Positions 17,865 through 26,773 of a stretch of DNA of 64,000 bases are shown piece after piece. Where the stretch lies: positions 1-64,000 of the forward strand of contig NZ_BJXA01000022.1 of the NCBI RefSeq assembly GCF_007990755.1. The letters are read 5' to 3'. The notes under the pieces were generated by a model that worked only from the letters and a program-made list of their open reading frames with translations, did no database searches and had not been told where the DNA came from. Source of the stretch: Nocardia ninae NBRC 108245. GTDB taxonomy: Bacteria; Actinomycetota; Actinomycetes; Mycobacteriales; Mycobacteriaceae. The position numbers were made by a program, and so were the translations under genes. Position 1 is the stretch's first letter. Each line of letters opens with the position of its first letter.

Positions 17865-19229
17865 GTGAAATCCATTGCTTCGATACCCATGGCCCGGGGG
17901 CGATTGCCGCTGATGGGGCACCTGCTGCCGCTGGTACGCGATCCGCTCGGGTTCCTTTCCTCCCTCCCCGCGCAGGGTGAGCTGGTCCGTTTCGAGCTGG
18001 GACCGCTCGAGGCGATCCTGGTCTGCGACCGGGAGCTGGTGCAGCACGTCCTGCGCCACGACCGAATCTTCGACAAGGACGGCGGAACGCTGTTCGAACA
18101 AGGTCGGCGCGCGCTCGGCGACGGACTTGTCACCTGCCCACACAGCCGACATCGACGGCAGCGCCGCATGCTGCAACCGGCCTTCCACCGCAGTCGGCTG
18201 CCCGCGTACGCGGCGTCGATCTCGGCGCAGATCGACGCCATCACCAGCGCCTGGCAATCCGAGCAGGATCTCGACATCCTCATGGAGACAAGGAAGTTCG
18301 CCGCGAACGCGACCGCGACCGTCGTCTTCTCCGGAGCGGTGCCCGAATCCACGGCGGCGCAGACGATCGACGATATCGACGCCATCTTCGCCGGAGTCTT
18401 CCGCCGCAGCTTGGTCCCGCAGTTGCTGACCCGGCTGCCCACCCCGGGCAACCGCGCCTACCAGCGGTCCATCACGCGGCTGCGCGGCACCCTCGGCGAC
18501 CTCGTTGCCGCCCGCCGCCACGCGGACGTGGACCACGGAGATCTACTCTCCGCCTTGCTCGATGCCCGCGACACCGACGGAAAAGGCTTGTCCGACACCG
18601 AGATCAGCGATCAAATGATCACCTTCCTCAATGCGGGCACCCACACCACCGCCGATGCGCTCACCTGGGCGCTGTACGAGCTGGACCGGCACCCCGACAT
18701 CGCCCGGCGCCTGCATGCCGAGGTCGACGGTGTGCTGGCGGGACGCGCGGCCACCTACGACGATCTACCCCACCTGCCGCTCACCGGCCACTTCATCACC
18801 GAGACACTGCGCTTGCGCGGACCCGCGTGGCTGCTCACCCGCCACGTCACCGAGGACACCGAGCTGGGCGGATGCCGCTTACCGAAGGGCACCGTCGTCG
18901 CCTACAGCAGCTACCTCGTCGGCCACTGTCCTGCCGTCTATGCCGAACCCGATCGATTCGACCCCGACCGCTGGGATACCACCACACCGCCACCGCAGAA
19001 CGCACTGATCCCCTTCGGCGGCGGCGCCCGCAAATGCATCGGTGACCTGCTGGCCCTCGACGAGGCCGCTATCGCCCTGGCCACTATCGCCGCCCGCTGG
19101 CGCCTGCGTGCGCTTCCGGGCAACGATATGAGGCCCGCCCTCGCGGTGACGCTGCACCCCCGACGCCTGCACATGCGCGCCGAAATCCGCACTCCGGCAA
19201 CATCACCGACCTCAGCGGCCACCAACTGA
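17865..19229 (+). CDS. Cytochrome P450
   Basis: 454 residues. The heme-binding loop FGGGARKCIG puts the ligand at Cys391. The I-helix oxygen-binding motif AGTHTT is at 257-262, and ETLRLR is the K-helix ExxR. No reductase domain is fused, so it needs a ferredoxin and reductase encoded elsewhere. It would hydroxylate or epoxidise the cluster product (inference from position, about 155 bases after the SDR). The start is GTG at 17865; a later ATG at 17889 is possible but would remove several N-terminal residues. Confidence 0.9.
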   Translation: MKSIASIPMARGRLPLMGHLLPLVRDPLGFLSSLPAQGELVRFELGPLEAILVCDRELVQHVLRHDRIFDKDGGTLFEQGRRALGDGLVTCPHSRHRRQRRMLQPAFHRSRLPAYAASISAQIDAITSAWQSEQDLDILMETRKFAANATATVVFSGAVPESTAAQTIDDIDAIFAGVFRRSLVPQLLTRLPTPGNRAYQRSITRLRGTLGDLVAARRHADVDHGDLLSALLDARDTDGKGLSDTEISDQMITFLNAGTHTTADALTWALYELDRHPDIARRLHAEVDGVLAGRAATYDDLPHLPLTGHFITETLRLRGPAWLLTRHVTEDTELGGCRLPKGTVVAYSSYLVGHCPAVYAEPDRFDPDRWDTTTPPPQNALIPFGGGARKCIGDLLALDEAAIALATIAARWRLRALPGNDMRPALAVTLHPRRLHMRAEIRTPATSPTSAATN

Positions 19230-19420
19230 ACAGCCATTCCACCAGACGCAAGATCGCAGACCGCGTCCGGTACCGACGTGCTAGCCTGAGTTCGGGGACA
19301 AGGAATGATGTCGAGTTCGGTCGAATGGACCTTTCGACGATAAGCGCTGTGCCAGCGGCAATGACGCCGTTGTTGATGCGCGGTTGGTAAGACCCGATCT
19401 GCAAGGGTAAGGGGGAAATC

Positions 19421-19951
19421 GTGATTGGACCCCGATTCGCCGCCAAGTGGAAACTCATCCGAGGTCAGATTTCTACACGTGCCCGGCTGCATTCGATTAT
19501 CTACCGTCTAGAGCTGCCGGCGGACTGGACAGTCGAGGAGTTCATCGCGTCGGTCGAGCACACACGCGGGCGCCGGATCGTGCGATTGCTGCTCCCGCCG
19601 ACCGCCCCGGTGGGGTTGTGTGGGCTGTGGCTGGCGTGCGTGGACTGCGACGTGATCCTGCTTCGACAGTCATCCGATCCCGCTATAGAGCTGCACGTAG
19701 CTCTGCACGAAGTCGGTCACATGCTGCTCGGCCACGGGCAAGACACATCGATCCCCACCGATGAATTGACGAGACTGGCCAGTGAGTTGGCGCTGGACCA
19801 CGAGATCGACCCCGCCGCAGTCATCGCCGCCCGTGGACTATCCAGCTACGCCTCGAGCGAAGAGTATGAAGCGGAGCTGTTCGCGAACCTGATCGGCTCC
19901 CGGGCGCGAAGCATCGGACCACGCCGCGACCCGATGATGAAAGAGCTGTAG
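19421..19951 (+). CDS. ImmA/IrrE-type zinc metallopeptidase, copy 2
   Basis: 176 residues. HEVGH at 96-100 followed by MLLGHG is the zinc site; EEYEAELFANLI (147-158) supplies the acidic third ligand. It shares with copy 1 (710-1237) the zinc helix plus a later block, IAARGLSSYASSEEYEAEL here against ITRVLGRTAYSESDEAEAE there, but the rest has diverged. GTG at 19421 has a good ribosome site (AAGGGGGAAA). Three bases separate its stop from the membrane protein that follows. No XRE gene adjoins this copy. Confidence 0.8.
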   Translation: MIGPRFAAKWKLIRGQISTRARLHSIIYRLELPADWTVEEFIASVEHTRGRRIVRLLLPPTAPVGLCGLWLACVDCDVILLRQSSDPAIELHVALHEVGHMLLGHGQDTSIPTDELTRLASELALDHEIDPAAVIAARGLSSYASSEEYEAELFANLIGSRARSIGPRRDPMMKEL

Positions 19952-19954
19952 TGC

Positions 19955-21187
19955 ATGTGGCCGGACGACCACCTGCCGACCTTGGCCACGTTGCCGGCGA
20001 CGGTGTTCATCGTCGCCATCGCGATCCTCCGGCCCGTCCTGACCCCGCGCACAACCATTTTCGGCAGCCTGATCAACACCGTGCTCGGCTTCGATGCGGC
20101 AGCAGCCATCCTGCGTGAGCCGGTCATCGCCCGCCGGATAGCCGGAGTTGTCCCCGGCGGCCTACCCACGGTTTTCGATATCTGGCACTGGCTGACCGTG
20201 ACGGCCTGGGCGTGCGGACTCGGGATAGTGATGTTCCGCGAATACGGCCGAGTGCATTTCCGAATCCGGTTCAAGATCGTGATCGTGCTGTCGGTGGTTG
20301 TCGGCGTCGTATTCCTGGCGTTGAGCAGTCCGGCGCGAGTGCACGGAATGGCGTCGATCGCGGATTACGGGGGTTGGCGATACGGTGCCTACATCGGGTT
20401 GTATTCGATTCTGCCGCTAGTAGTTTCTTGCTACTTGTGTGCACTGAGATATCGAGCTATAACTTGGCGGGCGACCACGCGGTGGGAATTGATCATGGTG
20501 GTCGCCACGGTGTGTTTCGGCGTCGCCAATTTTCTACCCGTGTGCTCGATCGTTGTTTCCGCCGCTTTGGACGCGACAGGGGCCAGCAGCGAACTGACCC
20601 AGCGCACGTACGACCTCGTCTCCGATGGACTCGCCTCAGGCGAGCCAGGACTGTTTCTCTTCACCGCGCTGGTTGCGGTGACGGCCCGGTCCACGGCACA
20701 GGCCGTCGCGCAGCTGCTGCGCCTGGATCGCGACTCGCGCACCGCGCGACGGCTGCATCCGCTCTGGCGGGATTTGACTGCCGCCGCACCCCAGGTCATA
20801 TTCCGGCCGAAGTGGGCCGACGATTGGAACGCTTCAGCGCAGGAGCGTCTACACCGCCGACGGATCGAAATCCACGATGCGGCACAGATCGTCGCCCGAT
20901 ACGTGCTACCCCTGCCGGCCGCCATCGACGACCTGATCGAGACCACCGTCGTCGAGAACGACCAAGAGCACCTACGACTGGTCGCCGAGCTGGTTATGGC
21001 GGCCGACCAACTCGCCGGCAACGGTGGCGAACCGGCATACGAGCCGACCGTATGCAGGTCGGATGTGCCCGACCTACAGATACTGCTTCGCTTGTGGCAG
21101 CCAGCAATTCAGCTGCTCTCGACCGACCCCGCAGAGCGTCCGGAAGCCTTGGTGAGCCGCGGTGGCAGTCATCGGCGGACTCGGTAA
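19955..21187 (+). CDS. MAB_1171c-family multi-pass membrane protein, copy 2
   Basis: 410 residues. Hydrophobic helices lie roughly at 9-29, 40-56, 78-94, 104-124, 141-164, 175-203 and 227-248. A C-terminal cytoplasmic part carries PLWRDLTAAAPQV and RRIEIHDAAQIV, the same conserved blocks as in the 1248-2450 protein. The start is ATG at 19955, almost abutting the ImmA-like stop, so the pair is translationally linked. A strong bidirectional hairpin terminator ends the unit at 21232-21270. Confidence 0.75.
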   Translation: MWPDDHLPTLATLPATVFIVAIAILRPVLTPRTTIFGSLINTVLGFDAAAAILREPVIARRIAGVVPGGLPTVFDIWHWLTVTAWACGLGIVMFREYGRVHFRIRFKIVIVLSVVVGVVFLALSSPARVHGMASIADYGGWRYGAYIGLYSILPLVVSCYLCALRYRAITWRATTRWELIMVVATVCFGVANFLPVCSIVVSAALDATGASSELTQRTYDLVSDGLASGEPGLFLFTALVAVTARSTAQAVAQLLRLDRDSRTARRLHPLWRDLTAAAPQVIFRPKWADDWNASAQERLHRRRIEIHDAAQIVARYVLPLPAAIDDLIETTVVENDQEHLRLVAELVMAADQLAGNGGEPAYEPTVCRSDVPDLQILLRLWQPAIQLLSTDPAERPEALVSRGGSHRRTR

Positions 21188-21231
21188 CGTCAGCTGCAAA
21201 CCCCAGACGTCCGGTGGGATCTGGTCCAATG

Positions 21232-21270
21232 AAACAGGTCGGGCCCGGCAATGCCGGGCCCGACCTGTTT
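21232..21270. terminator. Strong intrinsic terminator, 18-bp perfect stem
   Basis: AAACAGGTCGGGCCCGGC (21232-21249) and its exact complement at 21253-21270 enclose the 3-base loop AAT. The stem ends in AAA/TTT, so it can terminate from either side. It closes the second ImmA/MAB_1171c unit. Confidence 0.85.
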
Positions 21271-21275
21271 AGAAA

Positions 21276-21743
21276 GTGGGCCCAGCGTGTCAGCGTACGA
21301 ACCGGTCCGTACTAGTCACCGGTCCCGACATCACCATCCGACCCGTCGACACCACCCACGACCAACACGCCACTGACCGGCCACAACACCACCAACCCCA
21401 CCCCAGCGGAGCCAAACCCCACGCCCTACGACACCGACTCACCGACAACGACCGCGCCGCCATCCTGCACGCCTACCGAGCCGGTGCCAGCATCAACCAA
21501 CTCACCACCCAATGGCACCTCGGCAAAGGCAGCATCCTGCACATCCTCCGCACCGGCGGCGCCACCATCCGCAAACAACGCCGACTCACCGACACCGAAA
21601 TCAACCACGCCATCACCAGCTACCAGCACGGCGAATCACTCGCCCACATCGCCCAACGCCTCGACGTCGCCCACACCACCATCCGCACCGCACTCCAACA
21701 CCACGACATACCCCGCCGCGACACCCACAGCCGACCCCGATAA
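21276..21743 (+). CDS. Small protein with two tandem HTH units
   Basis: 155 residues if GTG 21276 is the start. Residues about 52-98 (LTDNDRAAILHAYRAGASI, then WHLGKGSILHIL) and 100-146 (LTDTEINHAITSYQHGESL, then LDVAHTTIRTAL) are two successive helix-turn-helix units like those in Hin-type recombinases and transposase N-termini. No catalytic domain follows. The reading strand is extremely rich in C and A with almost no T, unlike the neighbouring genes. The first 45 residues look unstructured and the true start could be later. It may be a recombinase accessory or an orphan DNA-binding protein. Confidence 0.6.
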   Translation: MGPACQRTNRSVLVTGPDITIRPVDTTHDQHATDRPQHHQPHPSGAKPHALRHRLTDNDRAAILHAYRAGASINQLTTQWHLGKGSILHILRTGGATIRKQRRLTDTEINHAITSYQHGESLAHIAQRLDVAHTTIRTALQHHDIPRRDTHSRPR

Positions 21744-21818
21744 CCCACACCAACCGAACCAAACCCCTCACAGAACGTCCACGGGATACCACCCACACAC
21801 TCCGACACAGGTATCCCA

Positions 21819-22013
21819 ATGAACCAACACACCCCCAACCCAGCCGACCAACCCTCCACCACGCCCAAGCCACACCACCCCCGCTGGCACATCGAACGAA
21901 TCGACACCCACCCCATGACCACAACCCAATACGACCGCGCCGTCGAAACACTCGCAGCCCTCATCCTCGAATGGGAAACAAGCCACCACGACCCCCGAAA
22001 ACCACAGAAATGA
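21819..22013 (+). CDS. Small hypothetical protein
   Basis: 64 residues. The C-terminal half, MTTTQYDRAVETLAALILEWE, looks like a folded helical segment; the N-terminus is Pro/His/Thr-rich. It shares the strong C/A bias of the HTH gene 75 bases upstream and probably belongs to the same locus. No function is recognised. Confidence 0.5.
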   Translation: MNQHTPNPADQPSTTPKPHHPRWHIERIDTHPMTTTQYDRAVETLAALILEWETSHHDPRKPQK

Positions 22014-22294
22014 ACACCACAAGACAACCACCGGAAACCGCGTCCTACGACGAGACCGCTGACGCACTCTAGGTCAGCCATCAGCTCCCAACGGGCCATA
22101 GGCTTGCCGCACCGACCACCACGCCAGGCGATAGTTAACGACCGAGACCACTAGTAGCCGCCGAGCGAGCAACTGACGTGCGGCACCGAAAGATCAGTTA
22201 GTCGAGGGCATCTCGACTAGCCAACACCCGATAATGCCGATTTCGGTGCTCTTCAGCGGCAATCGGGTGTGGCTGAGCACCTTCCGGGCAATGA

Positions 22295-22933
22295 TCAGTG
22301 GCGCGCCTGTTCGACAACGCTGATGCACATGCGGGCGCAGGATGCGGCAAGCTCGTCGGCGGTCAGGTCGGTGAGGTGGTCGAGCCAGGTCTCGATGAGC
22401 TGGTTGACGCCACCGGTGATGAACAGGGCTGCACGACGTAGCGCTACGGGGTCGTAGTCGCCGGGCAGGGCGTCCGGGACATTCTGAACGACGAGGTCGG
22501 TGATGGTGGCCAGAACGTCACGGCGGCGTTGAGCCAGGACCGGCACGGCATTGAAGTCGCTGGCGATGATGCGATGGATGCGCCGGTCGTCCGCGATGGC
22601 TTGCAGGAATGTGCCCAGTGCCGAGCGGAGTTTGTCCTCGGCGGTCCCGTCTGCGGTGAGGCCGGATTGCACCAGAACAGCCAGCAATTGCTCACGTAGC
22701 TCATCGGCGACGGCGGCGAGGAGTTCGTCGCGGTTGGCGAAGTGCTCGTAGAAGTAGCGGTCGGTCAATCCGGCCTGCTTGCACACCCCGCGCACGGTCA
22801 CCGCGGGCAATCCCGCCTCGCCCCAGATCTCGCGTGCCGCGGCGAGCAGCCGGATACGGCGTTCGGTGCGACGGTTTTCGGCGCTGATGCCGCCGTAGCT
22901 GCGTGCGGTTGCTGATCTGGCCATTGACAGCAC
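22295..22933 (-). CDS. TetR-family repressor, divergent from a carotenoid oxygenase
   Basis: 212 residues. An N-terminal TetR HTH spans about 26-72 (LLAAAREIWGEAGLPAVTV, CKQAGLTDRYFYEHFANRDEL), followed by a helical ligand-binding domain. The start is GTG at 22933, seven bases after AGGAGG (complement of 22941-22947). It is divergent from the carotenoid oxygenase at 23016, and two inverted repeats lie between the genes, so it very likely controls that gene and itself. Confidence 0.88.
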   Translation of the reverse strand: MLSMARSATARSYGGISAENRRTERRIRLLAAAREIWGEAGLPAVTVRGVCKQAGLTDRYFYEHFANRDELLAAVADELREQLLAVLVQSGLTADGTAEDKLRSALGTFLQAIADDRRIHRIIASDFNAVPVLAQRRRDVLATITDLVVQNVPDALPGDYDPVALRRAALFITGGVNQLIETWLDHLTDLTADELAASCARMCISVVEQARH

Positions 22934-22951
22934 TCTAACCCCTCCTTACAT

Positions 22952-22985
22952 TGGCAGACACATGCCATCAGATGACGTTTGTCAT
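22952..22985. promoter_or_regulatory. Two inverted repeats between TetR and carotenoid oxygenase genes
   Basis: TGGCA (22952-22956) and TGCCA (22963-22967) form one inverted repeat. ATGAC (22972-22976) and GTCAT (22981-22985) form a second around GTTT, flanked by CATCAGAT on both sides as a direct repeat. They sit in the only intergenic space shared by the divergent genes, as expected for TetR operators. Confidence 0.55.
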
Positions 22986-23015
22986 CAGATTAGTGGTTCA
23001 AAGGAGAATCCGCGA

Positions 23016-24455
23016 ATGACCACCAGCCTCACCGCGTATCACGCCGCCACCGCACCCCTGCTCGACGAACACGACTACATGATCGACCAGATCGACGGGC
23101 AACTACCCAAGGACCTGACCGGCACGCTGTACCGCATCGGACCAGGCAAGTTCCAGGTCGGTAAATCGTTGCTGCACAATGTTTTCGACGGTGACGGGAT
23201 GATCTCGCAGTTCGTGCTCGATGGTTCGTCGGTGCGATTCCGCAACCGATACGTGCGCACTCCTCACTTCGAGCACGGACAAACCAGTGACCGCGTCCGT
23301 TACCGTGGTGTCGGCGACCAAATCCCCGGTGGTCCGCTCGCCAATATCGGACGACGCCCCGCGAACGTGGCCAACACCAACATCGTCAACTACGCCGGTG
23401 GGCTGCTGGCCCTGTGGGAACTGGGCAACCCGCACCGCATCGACCCGCACTCCCTGGAAACCCTGGGCCCCACCGACTTCGGCGGACGACTCGGATTCCT
23501 CGGCGCGTTCTCGGCACATCCGAAATGGGACCCGGCCACCGGCGACATGTACAACTTCGGTCTCGACCTGCTACCCACACCCCGCCTGCGCACCTACCGC
23601 CTCGACCGGGCCGGACGGTGCCATCGGCTGGCAACCGTAGCCATGTGGGACCTGCCCTGGAACCACGACTTCGCCCTCACCGGCACCTACATGGCGTTCG
23701 TCCTCGACCCCCTACTCCCGAACATCCGCAAGATCGCCTTGGCGGCCGATTCGTTCATCGATTCCCTGGAATTCAAGCCCCGCAAGCCAACCCGGTTCCT
23801 GCTCGTCCCCAAACATGGAGGACAGCCCCGCATCGTCGAACACGACGCCCTGCTACACGTCCACCTCACCAATGCCTACGACGACGGCGACGACGTCGTC
23901 ATCGAACTGGTCCGCTTGGACACCGAGTGGGAGCGGCTCCGCGCCATGACCGGCATGGTCAACCTCGGCACCGCCGACACCCCGCAATTCCCCGACTCGC
24001 GACTCATGCAATATCGAATCACCAAGAGCGGCAACGTTATCGAACGACAACTCTGCGACCGCGCGGGCGAATTCCCCCAGTACGATTGGCGCCGCTCCAC
24101 CCGCGCACACCGCTACAGCTACCTCGCCGGGGCAGGCGGTCCCGCCGGAGGGTTCAACACCATCACCAAGATCGACCACCGCACCGGCACCACCACCAGC
24201 TGCGACCTCGCCGACAGCTCGGTCGGCGAACCCCTGTTCGTCCCCCGTACTCCCGACGCCGCAGAAGACGACGGCTGGCTACTCGCCCTTAATCACGACC
24301 TCACCGAAAACCGCTCCCACCTCCTCATCCTCGACGCCCGCGACCTCGAGAAAGGCCCCATCGCCACCGCCTGGCTCAACCACCACATCCCCTGGGGCTT
24401 CCACGGCACCTTCACCCACCGCCTCGCACAACCAGGCACACCAACCCACCCCTGA
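23016..24455 (+). CDS. Carotenoid cleavage oxygenase (RPE65/CCD family)
   Basis: 479 residues from the ATG at 23016, which has AAAGGAG at 22999-23005; the longer frame from 22962 lacks a site. The four iron-ligand histidines are visible: His168 (SAHPKWD), His217 (NHDF), His283 (HLTNAYDD) and His463 (FHGTF). The N-terminal block GTLYRIGPGKFQ and the YRVDG-like FDGDGMI are typical. The family cleaves carotenoid, apocarotenoid or stilbene double bonds with Fe(II) and O2. No carotenoid synthesis gene lies nearby, so the substrate is unknown. Expression is probably induced by the ligand of the divergent TetR. Confidence 0.88.
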   Translation: MTTSLTAYHAATAPLLDEHDYMIDQIDGQLPKDLTGTLYRIGPGKFQVGKSLLHNVFDGDGMISQFVLDGSSVRFRNRYVRTPHFEHGQTSDRVRYRGVGDQIPGGPLANIGRRPANVANTNIVNYAGGLLALWELGNPHRIDPHSLETLGPTDFGGRLGFLGAFSAHPKWDPATGDMYNFGLDLLPTPRLRTYRLDRAGRCHRLATVAMWDLPWNHDFALTGTYMAFVLDPLLPNIRKIALAADSFIDSLEFKPRKPTRFLLVPKHGGQPRIVEHDALLHVHLTNAYDDGDDVVIELVRLDTEWERLRAMTGMVNLGTADTPQFPDSRLMQYRITKSGNVIERQLCDRAGEFPQYDWRRSTRAHRYSYLAGAGGPAGGFNTITKIDHRTGTTTSCDLADSSVGEPLFVPRTPDAAEDDGWLLALNHDLTENRSHLLILDARDLEKGPIATAWLNHHIPWGFHGTFTHRLAQPGTPTHP

Positions 24456-24942
24456 ACACTCCACCGCAAACACACTCAAATGCCGCGTTGCGCGCTGTTG
24501 GAACCGGCCACGCGGCACACCGGAAGATCAACGGGCAGAGATCATCTCGATGTGAGCAACGCACGATATTGCCGAGAGGCGCGCGCTCGACGGTATATCG
24601 CCTGTCCTGGGGCATGAGGATTCGACGGATCTTGTCCGGCGGCAGGACTGGACCCAGATCGGTTGTCCAACAACGACATCCGGCTCGGCGATCCAATGCA
24701 CCCAGTAGCCGAGTAGCGCGCGTTCACGTGAACGCGCGCTACTGCTGACGAGCGAGCATCTGTAATGAGGACCAGTACTTGGCGATATGCCAGGCGAAGG
24801 GCCATGAAGAAACGGCAGCGCATAGTCGTAGGCATCGGCGCCCCGTTGGCATCGCCCGTTCGAAAAGTGATCGATCACTTGGCCGCCCGTCCCCTCGGTG
24901 CAGAACATGATGGTCGCGGCTCTGCCGAAGGGAAGATGACGG
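24456..24942. other. Intergenic region holding a long palindrome
   Basis: No convincing gene is seen over about 490 bases. The only structured element is the palindrome at 24712-24743. Plus-strand frames through here have irregular composition. Confidence 0.5.
24712..24743. repeat. Perfect 32-bp palindrome
   Basis: AGTAGCGCGCGTTCAC (24712-24727) is followed at once by its exact reverse complement (24728-24743), with no loop. As RNA it would form a strong hairpin with no T-tract after it. It could be a terminator, a protein-binding site or a recombination scar. Confidence 0.7.
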
Positions 24943-25233
24943 ATGCTACCGAAATCGACGGTGTCCAGGGTGATCCGGCGGGAGCGCTCGGCGATTGTGG
25001 CCGCCACGCTGTATGGGGTCTGGGTCGTTTGTATCGGGTATCTTTTTCCGTCGGACTCAGGTCTGCTCGTGCTCCTGGTTTTCGTTATCGCAGGCTCGAT
25101 CGTTGGTCTCATCGCCAACGTTGTCCCCCGGCAGAAGCGGGTGACGCCAGGTTGGCTGCTGGTGTTCATCCTCACCCTCGCCTCGTTCACCTGCTGCATT
25201 GTCGTGGTGCTGGTTCTCATCAGCGATTCGTGA
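24943..25233 (+). CDS. Small membrane protein, unknown function
   Basis: 96 residues with three clear hydrophobic segments at about 18-36 (AIVAATLYGVWVVCIGYL), 41-60 (LLVLLVFVIAGSIVGLIA) and 70-93. A short basic loop, VPRQKRVTPG, lies between the second and third. GAAGGGAAG precedes the ATG by about eight bases. No family is recognised and it stands alone. Confidence 0.5.
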   Translation: MLPKSTVSRVIRRERSAIVAATLYGVWVVCIGYLFPSDSGLLVLLVFVIAGSIVGLIANVVPRQKRVTPGWLLVFILTLASFTCCIVVVLVLISDS

Positions 25234-25392
25234 GCTCCCCCCCGAGTGGCAGATTGGTGGAGCGCCGGTCCGGCCGCCCCTCAGAATGTCCGCATCTGCC
25301 GCGACCTGCGCGTTCCAGCCGGGTACGTCGGCAGAACGCGCCGGGTGTCGAATCCGGCGTGCACTGCGGTCGATCGTCAATGATTGCTGCTC

Positions 25393-25575
25393 ATGAGCGA
25401 GCCCAACCCGCAGCGGATACCACCCGAAGTATGTGGTGTATGCCCGCACCCGATCTCCGAACACACCGTGTGGAACCCGGACGAGGAGTGCGGCGGCTGG
25501 ATGCACTGCCGTGCGGTCGACTGCCAATGCTGGCACGATTGGCCGCGACTGACCCGTGTCTATCCACAAGGCTGA
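25393..25575 (+). CDS. Small Cys/Trp-rich hypothetical protein
   Basis: 60 residues. Cysteines and histidines are arranged as CGVCPH, then EHTVW, then C..W.HC and DCQCWHDW, which suggests metal binding by a small zinc-ribbon-like fold. I start it at the ATG at 25393, because the three codons before it are not preceded by a ribosome site. Function unknown. Confidence 0.5.
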   Translation: MSEPNPQRIPPEVCGVCPHPISEHTVWNPDEECGGWMHCRAVDCQCWHDWPRLTRVYPQG

Positions 25576-25719
25576 CTACATACAACAGTAGTGAGCGCTC
25601 ATGCCGCTGTTCGCGCTGAGCGAAGCGGCCATTGTGCGGTCGCCGGCGGACCAGAGTCGGCACGGCTCAGAGCATCCGGTATTGCCGAATATCGTGCGAT
25701 CGCGGATGCTGCGGTTGAT

Positions 25720-26127
25720 CTATTCGGGCGGACCGATCGGCGTGACCCCAAAGCTGGCAGTCGCGAATCGCCAGAACAGTGGTACCGCCTCGCTGACCGG
25801 AGCGACGATCCGATTGGCGCGAGACGCGTCAGACAAGCAATCGATGACCACGGCGCCCTCAGGTACCGGCACGAGCGAGCCGGGTGCTCGGACTACAACC
25901 TCCTCGATAGGTGGTTCCGGAATGGGACGAGTGGTGACTATCAGATCGTGCATCGACATCTGCCCTGCCAACTGGTGATCGCAGCCGGACCCCCGGATGC
26001 TGTCCACAATGTCGGTCAGGTGTTGGAAGTCGGGGTAACTGTCGGATATCGCTCGAAAGAATCGCGCTACCTCGGTCCAGGACACGTCGTGGAACTCCCC
26101 GGTCCACGCACGCAGGTTGATCGTCAT
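25720..26127 (-). CDS. Hypothetical protein, 135 residues
   Basis: The protein begins MTINLRAWTGEFHDVSWTEV and contains VARFFRAISDSYPDFQHLTDIV and EGAVVIDCLSDASRAN. The composition is that of a folded soluble protein. The open frame continues upstream to 26247, but that part is Arg-rich and unlikely. No family is recognised, and no neighbour shares its strand. Confidence 0.5.
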   Translation of the reverse strand: MTINLRAWTGEFHDVSWTEVARFFRAISDSYPDFQHLTDIVDSIRGSGCDHQLAGQMSMHDLIVTTRPIPEPPIEEVVVRAPGSLVPVPEGAVVIDCLSDASRANRIVAPVSEAVPLFWRFATASFGVTPIGPPE

Positions 26128-26773
26128 GCTTGCCAGTATCGCCGTTCGTCGGGATTCCCTGTGGCCACGCGAATATCCGCTTCTGCCGCTTACCGCTCGG
26201 TCCGGACGAAGTGGTGTGGCTGCCGGGCGACCGCTCTGAATCGCCAATTCAGCAAGTTGTCCAGGCTTTCAAGCTCTGCGGCTCAGTAGCCGACGCTGCG
26301 CTCACACGCCGGGTGACCGACCGGTGTCCAGGAAACATGCGACCACGGCGTCGAGCGTGACACCGAACTCCTCGGGTCTGGCGATTCGGGGCATTCGGTG
26401 ACGATCTCGTCGTTAGCAGGTGGAACCGGTCACCAGGTCAATCACCCTCTGCCACAAAAATTTCCAGAAATAGCTGCCCGGCGGCGCAGATCGCCGCGCG
26501 GAGCGAGGTGAGCCACATGGTTCGACAACGCCTGGCGGCGGGAAAACATCGTCCCGCATACCGCCGAGCATGGGTTACCGCACGGACAACTCCTCGCCAG
26601 CACGTTACGAGCACAGCCAGCGCTCATTGGAAGACACCGCTCACCACGGGCGCTAACTGCCCCTAGCAGTCAAGGCAGCAGGTCGGACCGACCAACTACT
26701 CGCCGACCTTCGCACCGGGACGGCCGAAACACCACGGATCAACCATGTCGAAAAGTCGACCCGAAAACGGAGT
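26128..26773. other. Intergenic region before the tRNA
   Basis: Apart from the doubtful zinc-finger-like frame, no gene is evident in about 650 bases. The content looks degenerate, as expected beside a tRNA that bounds accessory DNA, but I found no recognisable integrase fragment and no copy of the tRNA 3' end. Confidence 0.4.
26442..26627 (-). CDS. Possible small zinc-finger-like protein
   Basis: 61 residues. The segment CSAVCGTMFSRRQALSNHVAH has the classical C2H2 spacing of two Cys, Phe three residues on, Leu six later, then two His (here separated by only two residues), a pattern unusual in bacteria. There is no ribosome site at the ATG, and the rest of the frame is Arg/Cys-rich, so it may be chance. 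Confidence 0.25.
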   Translation of the reverse strand: MSAGCARNVLARSCPCGNPCSAVCGTMFSRRQALSNHVAHLAPRGDLRRRAAISGNFCGRG

